Below, piece by piece: positions 1-5,329 of a stretch of DNA of 5,329 bases. Position 1 is the stretch's first letter. Each line of letters starts with the position of its first letter. The notes under the pieces are model-generated. The model was not told the DNA's origin. It saw only the letters and a program-made list of their open reading frames with translations, and searched no databases. A program made the translations under genes and the position numbers. This DNA is from Prolixibacteraceae bacterium (lineage in GTDB: Bacteria; Bacteroidota; Bacteroidia; Bacteroidales; Prolixibacteraceae): the NCBI GenBank assembly GCA_003450125.1, contig DMFR01000088.1, positions 1,329 to 6,657 on the forward strand. Reading direction: 5' to 3'.

Positions 1-1037
1 CTGCCCTTAAAAAGTCAACGACCGATTACACCCTTTTAGCTGCCCTGATGACTTTCCTGCTCCTGGTGTTTTTGATCTTATTCACCAACAAGAAAATCAA
101 GAACCCTCTGAATGCATTGATCAGGGCAAGTGAAGCGGTGGCAAAGGGCGATAAAAGTACAAGACTGGAAATAAAGCCTAACCAGCTTTCAGATATGCGG
201 ATGGTTTCCTATGCTTTTAACGGGATGCTTGATAACCTTGAGACGGCAACCAATGAACTTCAGAACTGGTCACAACAACTCGAATATAAGGTGCAGAAAA
301 AGTCTGAAGAACTGGGACAGGCGCAAAATGAATTGATCAACATTGAAAGGATTGCTTCGCTGGGTAAACTGTCCTTGTCGGTAGCCCATGAGATCAACAA
401 TCCATTGTCCGGAATTCTGATCTATACCAAGCTGATATCCAAACAACTGACCAACCAGGAATTAGACCCGGTAAAGAAGGAAGCGATGCTTAAACATCTG
501 AAGCTGATAGAGAATGAAACCAAGCGTTGCGGGGATATTGTTAAAGGGCTGCTGGATTTCTCCAGGAAAGATCAAAATGGATTTGAACCAAGGCATCTTC
601 ATGAAATCCTGCATGAGACCTATGAATTAATGTCTCACCCGATGAAAGTGGCCAATATCAGCTTCCTGGCTGACTTTAGCGCAAAAGCAGATTTGATCAA
701 CTGCAGTCCTAACCAAATCAAGCAGATTTGTATTGCCATTTTGGTCAATGCATCGGAAGCTGTTGGTGAAAATGGGGAAGTGCTGATCAGGACCCTCAAC
801 CCGGACGAAAATCATATCCGCATTGATATAACGGATAATGGCGTAGGAATTGCAGAGGAGGACATCCCCCATATTTTTGAACCTTTCTTTTCAACCAAGG
901 AAAAAGAAAGCGGTATCGGCTTAGGGCTGGCTATCGTACATGGCATTGTTCAAAGCCACAAGGGGAGAACGGATGTAAAATCAGTAGTCGGAAAAGAAAC
1001 CACCATATCAATCACCTTACCTTTGATACGGACTTAA
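1..1037 (+). CDS. Sensor histidine kinase, NtrB-like, 3' part (5' end outside window)
   Basis: Membrane sensor kinase that would autophosphorylate on histidine and pass the phosphate to the response regulator encoded just downstream. The frame is open from base 3 with no stop before the ATG at 48, and a hydrophobic helix spans that ATG, so 48 is an internal Met and the sensor domain and first membrane helix lie beyond the left edge. Counting from the Met at 48: the last membrane helix ends near residue 13, HAMP covers about 15-70, and a coiled-coil linker about 71-100. HisKA carries the H-box VAHEINNPL with phospho-acceptor His114. HATPase_c has the N-box around Asn234, G1 DNGVGI (263-268), F-box FEPFFSTK (277-284) and G2 GIGLGLAI (289-296). 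All catalytic boxes are intact and no PAS or receiver domain is visible. The pairing with an NtrC-type regulator and the HEINNPL box suggest the NtrB/ZraS-like class. The ligand cannot be inferred. Confidence 0.95.
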   Translation, partial: ALKKSTTDYTLLAALMTFLLLVFLILFTNKKIKNPLNALIRASEAVAKGDKSTRLEIKPNQLSDMRMVSYAFNGMLDNLETATNELQNWSQQLEYKVQKKSEELGQAQNELINIERIASLGKLSLSVAHEINNPLSGILIYTKLISKQLTNQELDPVKKEAMLKHLKLIENETKRCGDIVKGLLDFSRKDQNGFEPRHLHEILHETYELMSHPMKVANISFLADFSAKADLINCSPNQIKQICIAILVNASEAVGENGEVLIRTLNPDENHIRIDITDNGVGIAEEDIPHIFEPFFSTKEKESGIGLGLAIVHGIVQSHKGRTDVKSVVGKETTISITLPLIRT

Positions 1038-1040
1038 GGA
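1036..1040 (+). promoter_or_regulatory. Shine-Dalgarno for the response regulator
   Basis: AAGGA overlaps the kinase stop codon (taa at 1035-1037) and sits 9 bases before the ATG at 1050. It supports that start and translational linkage of the kinase and regulator genes. Confidence 0.6.
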
Positions 1041-1049
1041 ATATATACC

Positions 1050-2390
1050 ATGCCAAAGAAAATTTCCATACTCATCGTTGACGATGAAGAATCAGTAAGA
1101 GATTCATTGTTCAACTGGTTCATCGAAGATGGTTATCGGGTTGAATGTGCCGAAAATGCCCGTAAAGCCTTGTCCATGCTCGAATCTGACAGTTTTGATA
1201 TCATTCTTGCAGATATCAAAATGCCCGGTATGGATGGACTGGAAATGCTCAAACGCATCAAGACCTTAAGAAAAGAATCCATCGTCATAGTAATGACTGC
1301 CTTTGCCACTGTGGATACAGCCGTTCAGGCCCTGAAAGACGGCGCTTTCGACTATGTGACAAAGCCTTTCGATCCCGATGATCTTTCTCACTTGATCAGG
1401 AACGCCTCCAAGCAAATTTCCCTGATGGAAGAAAATGAAATCCTCAAGGATAAAGTGGTTTCCCTTGAAAACGTTGAAGACTTGATTGGCAATAGTGAAG
1501 CCATGCAACGGGTGCTCAGGGAAATTGAAAGTGTAGCGCCTTCCAATGCCTCAGTCATCATTACGGGCGAAAGCGGAACAGGAAAAGAATTGGTGGCAAG
1601 GGCCATCCATGCTAATTCACCGCGCAAGTTCTTCCCTATGGTAAGCGTTCATTGCGGTGCATTAAGCGAAAGCCTGTTGGAAAGTGAGTTATTCGGACAC
1701 GAGAAAGGCGCTTTTACAGGAGCTGTTTACAATCGCAAGGGCCGCTTTGAAATGGCCGATAGTGGTACCATTTTCCTGGATGAAATTGCTACCATTTCAC
1801 CAAAGATGCAGGTTGAATTGTTGCGTGTACTCGAAAGCAAGAGCTTTGTACGAGTGGGTGGAAATAAAGAAATTACTTCCGATTTTAGGGTCATTTGCGC
1901 CACCAACAGAGACTTAAAGAGCATGGTGGAGAAAGGCATCTTTCGCGAGGATCTCTTTTATCGGCTCAACGTGGTTAATATTAGTGTGCCTCCATTGCGT
2001 GATCGAATTGAAGATATTCCCCTTTTAGTGGACTATTTTATACGCAAGTATTGTGCCTCCATGAACAGGCCGCTGATCACAATCGACGCATCAGCGTTAA
2101 AACGGCTAGAGGAATTTCCATTCCCGGGAAATATCCGCGAACTAGAGAATATGATTGAGCGGGCAATTGTGGTGGGCAATGGTAAAAAGATAAGCGTCAA
2201 AGACCTTCCCATGGGGAAAACCGTTGTGCGTACTACTGTTGAAAGCCTTGATGATCTTGAAAAGAATCACATCTCTCAGATTCTTGACAAATATAACTGG
2301 AATATTTCTGCCGCAGCCAAAGCTCTGAAAGTTGACCGGGTGACACTGTATAACAAGATTAAGAAATACGATTTAAAGCCCAGCAAATAA
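1050..2390 (+). CDS. Sigma-54-dependent response regulator, NtrC/AtoC family
   Basis: Cytoplasmic transcription activator, 446 aa, the usual size for the family. The receiver domain (about 5-120) has the acidic pair Asp11/Asp12, phospho-acceptor Asp55 in LADIKMPG, switch Thr83 and Lys105. The AAA+ domain (about 145-375) has Walker A GESGTGKE (173-180), an intact GAFTGA loop (220-225) that contacts sigma-54, Walker B IFLDEI (241-246), the sensor I region ATNRDL (284-289), arginine-finger candidates Arg299 and Arg305, and sensor II PGNIRELEN (359-367). A Fis-type helix-turn-helix occupies about 405-441. With every motif present it should hydrolyse ATP and drive open-complex formation at sigma-54 promoters once phosphorylated. 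It starts 12 bases after the kinase stop, behind AAGGA (1036-1040) overlapping that stop, which indicates one operon and a cognate pair. Its target genes are unknown. Confidence 0.97.
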   Translation: MPKKISILIVDDEESVRDSLFNWFIEDGYRVECAENARKALSMLESDSFDIILADIKMPGMDGLEMLKRIKTLRKESIVIVMTAFATVDTAVQALKDGAFDYVTKPFDPDDLSHLIRNASKQISLMEENEILKDKVVSLENVEDLIGNSEAMQRVLREIESVAPSNASVIITGESGTGKELVARAIHANSPRKFFPMVSVHCGALSESLLESELFGHEKGAFTGAVYNRKGRFEMADSGTIFLDEIATISPKMQVELLRVLESKSFVRVGGNKEITSDFRVICATNRDLKSMVEKGIFREDLFYRLNVVNISVPPLRDRIEDIPLLVDYFIRKYCASMNRPLITIDASALKRLEEFPFPGNIRELENMIERAIVVGNGKKISVKDLPMGKTVVRTTVESLDDLEKNHISQILDKYNWNISAAAKALKVDRVTLYNKIKKYDLKPSK

Positions 2391-2428
2391 GTACCTAAAG
2401 TACTTAGAGTGTCTAGAGTGCCTAAAGT
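2390..2428 (+). repeat. Left array of a 9-bp tandem repeat
   Basis: Four back-to-back 9-bp units begin on the last base of the regulator's stop codon: agtacctaa (2390), agtacttag (2399), agtgtctag (2408) and agtgcctaa (2417). A truncated fifth, agt, begins at 2426. The consensus is AGTRYYTAR: the AGT and TA positions never change, and the variation is entirely transitions (A/G or C/T). This array is the left arm of an inverted repeat whose right arm is at 2479-2518. Confidence 0.85.
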
Positions 2429-2453
2429 TAATAACCGCACCGCCAAAAGTACT

Positions 2454-2518
2454 CTAGACAATCTAGGCACTTCTTCCAACTCTAGGCACTTTAGACACTC
2501 TAGTTCACTTTAGTCACT
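2454..2518 (-). repeat. Right array of the same 9-bp repeat, opposite orientation
   Basis: Units matching YTARRYACT, the reverse complement of the left-array consensus, run through most of the rest of the spacer: ctagacaat (2454, one mismatch), ctaggcact (2463), a decayed 10-base unit (2472-2481), ctaggcact (2482), ttagacact (2491), ctagttcact (2500-2509, one extra base) and ttagtcact (2510, one mismatch). A weaker unit, with 7 of 9 positions agreeing, may lie at 2445-2453. Units are less perfect here than in the left array, as expected for an older or decaying array. Confidence 0.8.
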
Positions 2519-2528
2519 TTTTTAAATT

Positions 2529-3062
2529 ATGAACCTGGAAAATATCACGTTAATTTCTTTTGGCTATTTTGAGCAGGAGCTGCTTGAAATGATCCTTGGG
2601 GATGTAGAGCGTGAATTTTCGCTTCCCGTAAAAACCAGGGAGGGCCATTTGGATTTAAGCGAATTTTATGATTCCTCCCGAAGACAGTATGACGGAAATC
2701 GACTCATCCATGAAATAGAAGCCCGGTTTGCTTCTGATACAGAGAAAACCCTTGGCTTGTTTAATGTTGATCTTTTCATCCCCATTCTTACATACATCTT
2801 CGGACAGGCCTTTTTGGGCGGACGTTCAGGCATTGCCTCCATCTACCGGTTGAGCAACGAGCGCTATGGAATAAAGTCCGATGACCAGCTATTTATAGAA
2901 CGTATCCGTAAGGAAGTGATCCATGAACTGGGGCATACCTTTGGACTTATTCATTGCCGCAATACAGCCTGTGTCATGCGCTCCAGCACTTATGTAGAGG
3001 ACATTGATCAAAAAGGAGCTAAGTTATGCAGTGATTGTAAGGCTAAGTTAAGGATTGAATAG
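2529..3062 (+). CDS. amzA: Archaemetzincin-type zinc metalloprotease
   Basis: Small soluble metallopeptidase of family M54, 177 aa, close to the size of archaeal AmzA. The diagnostic core is complete: HELGHTFGLIH gives zinc ligands His132, His136 and His142 with catalytic Glu133. It is followed by Cys143, then Cys148 in the CVM element with the Met-turn Met150, and a C-terminal pair Cys167/Cys170 (CSDC), forming the four-cysteine structural zinc site that separates archaemetzincins from other metzincins. No signal peptide or membrane helix is seen, so a cytoplasmic location is inferred. The start is supported by the N-terminal beta-strand (ITLISFGYF) beginning at once; the leader is A/T-rich with no Shine-Dalgarno, which is common in Bacteroidota. 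The physiological substrate of this family is poorly known. It lies 138 bases after the regulator on the same strand, across the repeat hairpin, and converges with the outer-membrane gene. Confidence 0.93.
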   Translation: MNLENITLISFGYFEQELLEMILGDVEREFSLPVKTREGHLDLSEFYDSSRRQYDGNRLIHEIEARFASDTEKTLGLFNVDLFIPILTYIFGQAFLGGRSGIASIYRLSNERYGIKSDDQLFIERIRKEVIHELGHTFGLIHCRNTACVMRSSTYVEDIDQKGAKLCSDCKAKLRIE

Positions 3063-3126
3063 AGTTTGTCAGTCTCCAATTTCAGCAGTTAAGGAAGTTG
3101 GTTTTAAAAAACAGACCACCTGTATG
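3063..3126. other. Short convergent intergenic spacer
   Basis: The 64 bases between the two convergent stops hold an A/T palindrome-like core (3101-3112) that would serve as a T-run on either strand. No G/C-rich stem accompanies it, so a bidirectional terminator is only a possibility. Confidence 0.3.
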
Positions 3127-5329
3127 TTAGAACGGATATCCGATGGCCACATTTAGCACGAGGTTGTCACTTCTCCAGGTAGAGCTTCTAAAGTCAATCT
3201 GGTTGACCACCCAACGATTATTTTCTTCCAGCCATGGTTTCCTCAAAGGCATAGCCAAGTCAAAGCGCAATATAAAGAAGGAAACATCGATTCTGATTCC
3301 AACCCCTGCACCGACGGCAAACTCATCCAAAGCGTTGGACAAAACAAAAGGGCTTCCGATATTGGAAGGGTTTGATTTTAATAGCCACACATTTCCGCTA
3401 TCGACAAACAAAGCCCCTTTAAAAAAACGATAGATCCCGAAGCGGTATTCTGCATCGGCTTCAAGTTTAACTTCTCCACCGAGTTGCAGAAACCCCCTTT
3501 GGTTGGGATCCTGTAAATAGGTGCCAGGGCCAACAGAGTTGATATGGAAAGCCCGTATACTGTTTGGACCGCCACTGAAAAACTGCTTGGTATAAGGCAT
3601 AATGGAAGAGTTCCCATATGGTTTGGCCACACCAGCGAAGAGACGCAGGGCCATTTTGTTTTTATTTTTAAAATTGAGGTAGGTGCGTCCATCCACGCTC
3701 ATTTTTCCGTATTGTGAGTAAATAGAACCAACTACTTTATTGGGATTGTCAGGGGATATGGTTTTACCTTCAATCTTTTTTACCAGAGAAAAGCTATTCC
3801 CTGCAAGCTCAGAGCTTAACTGGATATAGTTTTGTAGTTTTTTCCCCGTAAGCATTTGTTCACTATAAGTAAAAGTATAACTGCCCCCGGCAATAAACTG
3901 TTCATCATAGCTTCTTTTTAGAAAAGGATGAGCTTCAAGGGTATCATTAAATGCAACTGTTTTATTTCCAACGGTAGTAAAACTGATGTCTATCGGATTC
4001 AACTCATGTTCCTTGCGAATATTTTCTTTCCACTTAAATCCATAAACGAACCGGAAGGTGTTCATGTCAAAATACTGGACCCGCTTCTGGTAGTTATAAG
4101 AAAATAAAATACTGGTTTTTGGAACGAAAATACTATTTGAACTCTTGAGGTGGAATGGAACCAGAAAACGTGGAAATGTAAGTTCCAGTTGGGGGTTCCA
4201 TGAATAGGAGTACTGGCTTTTATTGCTGAACTGGGCTTCAAACGATCCGGCCAGGTTCAGATTGAGTAATTCAGCCCCGCCAAAGGTATTTCTATTGATA
4301 AGGCTTAAATTCAAACGAGGACCGGTGTAGTTGTTCGATTTTGAAACCAGGTCAATCTCTGCCCTGAAGGTTCTTTTACGCATGGGGGTCATTAGTATAT
4401 TTACGTCGAGTAATCCGGGCAAGGAATCTTTGTTCTCAGAGAAGTTTACCTGTACCAATTTATAATTGCCCATGGACATTAAGCGGCTTAAGGTAATTAT
4501 GTGATTCTGCCGGGAGAAGACCTCTTCAGGCCGTAAATAAATGGATTTTGAAAGCACCCTGGGCCTGACAGCCATTTTTTCTGCTTTCCCAAAGAATACA
4601 ATATCATGTAACATTAATGTGTCCAGTGGATTCAATTTTCTCTGCTCATTCAAAGTATAATTCTGATTGACATTCACATATCCAATATGATATACTTTAA
4701 GGGCCTTTTCCGGAAGGCTGTCTTTTAATGCCAATGTGAATGCAACGGTATGATTTAAGTTTGACGTATCCGCTTTGAAGAGTAAATTATCGGGGCTGAA
4801 ATAAAAATACCCATGGTTCTTCAGGATGGCATCAAGGCGTACCCTTTCATTTTTTAGGTTGTCAAGACTGTATTTTTTACCCGGTTTAATCAATGATTTC
4901 TTTTTTTCTGCCAAAACTAAACGGCTTATACTGTCATCTGAAATGTCATAGGAAAGATCTTTTATTTTGAACGGTTTGTGAACGTAACAGGTGTATATTA
5001 CCTTGGCTGTTCGTTTCGTTTCCTCTGTCTTGGATTGGGTAATGCTTTTGAATATTCCCATATTAAAAAGCCTTGCATCGATGACCTGGGAGGTTACTCC
5101 AGGCTTAACATCACTCAAAAGCACAGGAGCCTCTCCTCTCTTCTTGAACCACTTTTGCAATTTAGTATGAGGATTCTCCCCGGCCATATAATACTTCCAT
5201 AATTTAGGCCGCATTCCCAGGAAACTCTTATTGGGGATGGGACGTATAGCCTCTTCGGCGGCTGACTTGATGGAACCCTTGTCTACCTTTTCCATCGATT
5301 TTACCTTCACTTCCGCACCCGTATATAGC
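3127..5329 (-). CDS. TamL/TamA-like Omp85-family outer-membrane protein, N-terminus outside window
   Basis: Outer-membrane 16-stranded-barrel protein of the Omp85 superfamily, probably the Bacteroidota TamL type, which with TamB is thought to help place proteins or lipids in the outer membrane. The frame stays open to the right edge and reads LYTGAE just before a GTG at 5310, so that GTG is not the start; the signal peptide or lipobox must lie beyond the edge. Counting from 5310: an N-terminal segment with LGMRPKLW (31-38) that I recall as typical of TamL, POTRA-like regions about 105-195 and 203-310 (by spacing and alternating strands), then a C-terminal barrel about 312-727. The barrel carries the L6 element SGGPNSIRAF (579-588), LFVDSGNVW (634-642) and a last strand ending in Phe, as expected for a BAM-recognised signal. 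L6 reads IRAF where the classic motif is VRGF/Y. No tamB-like gene follows it, since the next gene converges. Confidence 0.9.
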   Translation of the reverse strand, partial: LYTGAEVKVKSMEKVDKGSIKSAAEEAIRPIPNKSFLGMRPKLWKYYMAGENPHTKLQKWFKKRGEAPVLLSDVKPGVTSQVIDARLFNMGIFKSITQSKTEETKRTAKVIYTCYVHKPFKIKDLSYDISDDSISRLVLAEKKKSLIKPGKKYSLDNLKNERVRLDAILKNHGYFYFSPDNLLFKADTSNLNHTVAFTLALKDSLPEKALKVYHIGYVNVNQNYTLNEQRKLNPLDTLMLHDIVFFGKAEKMAVRPRVLSKSIYLRPEEVFSRQNHIITLSRLMSMGNYKLVQVNFSENKDSLPGLLDVNILMTPMRKRTFRAEIDLVSKSNNYTGPRLNLSLINRNTFGGAELLNLNLAGSFEAQFSNKSQYSYSWNPQLELTFPRFLVPFHLKSSNSIFVPKTSILFSYNYQKRVQYFDMNTFRFVYGFKWKENIRKEHELNPIDISFTTVGNKTVAFNDTLEAHPFLKRSYDEQFIAGGSYTFTYSEQMLTGKKLQNYIQLSSELAGNSFSLVKKIEGKTISPDNPNKVVGSIYSQYGKMSVDGRTYLNFKNKNKMALRLFAGVAKPYGNSSIMPYTKQFFSGGPNSIRAFHINSVGPGTYLQDPNQRGFLQLGGEVKLEADAEYRFGIYRFFKGALFVDSGNVWLLKSNPSNIGSPFVLSNALDEFAVGAGVGIRIDVSFFILRFDLAMPLRKPWLEENNRWVVNQIDFRSSTWRSDNLVLNVAIGYPF

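Larger units (their letters stand above)
2390..2523 (+). terminator. Long imperfect inverted repeat plus T-run; possible terminator or attenuator
   Basis: The left arm 2390-2428 and right arm 2479-2518 are inverted copies. By hand alignment about 33 of 39 positions are complementary with one single-base bulge, and at least one mismatch would be a G-U pair in RNA. The arms enclose 50 bases, and the right arm runs into six T (2518-2523). An alternative inner hairpin pairs 2410-2419 perfectly with 2451-2460. This resembles an oversized intrinsic terminator for the kinase-regulator operon. However, the arms are A/T-rich, the central region is larger than usual, and the T-run ends 5 bases before the next gene's ATG, so attenuation or simple repeat structure are equally possible. 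Confidence 0.45.

Noticed and set aside
48..50. ATG as the start of the histidine kinase
   Set aside because: It lies inside a membrane helix and the frame is open upstream; a sensor region is expected before HAMP.
2276..2479. Minus-strand reading frame with a three-residue periodic peptide (Leu/Gly/Thr-rich)
   Set aside because: The periodicity is simply the 9-bp DNA repeat read as codons; the frame overlaps the regulator's 3' end and has no start signal or recognisable product.
2464..2500. TAGGCAC strings resembling the -24 half of a sigma-54 promoter
   Set aside because: No GC-containing -12 half lies at the required spacing in either copy; the strings are repeat units.
3095..3118. Possible bidirectional terminator between the convergent genes
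   Set aside because: Only a roughly 5-bp weak stem with a G-U pair can be drawn around an A/T core; too weak to call.
3378..3692. 104-codon minus-strand open frame, and similar frames inside the kinase and regulator genes
   Set aside because: They overlap strongly supported genes in another frame and show no recognisable domain or start signal.
5308..5310. GTG as the start of the outer-membrane protein
   Set aside because: The frame remains open to the window edge with family-like residues (LYTGAE), and an outer-membrane protein needs a signal peptide that is absent downstream of this GTG.

Overview
The window looks like part of a Bacteroidota chromosome, probably near the Bacteroidales/Marinilabiliales, although the order is only a guess. 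Three things support this. The minus-strand gene is an Omp85-type outer-membrane protein of the TamL kind that is typical of this phylum. One start (the metalloprotease) has an A/T-rich leader with no Shine-Dalgarno. The spacer holds a short 'agtgcctaa'-type repeat that I associate, from memory only, with this group. No mobile element, RNA gene or CRISPR array was seen.

Layout. Bases 1-1037 (+) are the 3' part of a membrane histidine kinase gene (last membrane helix, HAMP, HisKA, HATPase), cut by the left edge. After 12 bases and a readable Shine-Dalgarno comes a complete NtrC-type, sigma-54-dependent response regulator (1050-2390, +). The two are almost certainly co-transcribed and form a cognate phosphorelay pair. 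Bases 2391-2528 are a spacer made almost entirely of a 9-bp degenerate tandem repeat, present as two opposing arrays that form a long imperfect inverted repeat ending in six T. It may act as a terminator or attenuator, and it ends only 5 bases before the next start codon. Next is an archaemetzincin-type zinc metalloprotease (2529-3062, +) with all family ligands intact. A 64-bp convergent spacer follows. From 3127 to the right edge, on the minus strand, is a TamL/TamA-like outer-membrane barrel protein whose N-terminus (signal peptide or lipobox) lies outside the window.

How they fit together. The kinase would sense a periplasmic or membrane signal and phosphorylate Asp55 of the regulator, which would then activate sigma-54 promoters elsewhere; no convincing sigma-54 promoter was found here. 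The metalloprotease lies downstream on the same strand but is separated by the repeat hairpin, so membership of the same operon is uncertain. The outer-membrane gene is transcribed convergently and is probably functionally separate. The most unusual item is the repeat-built spacer; the genes themselves belong to known families.
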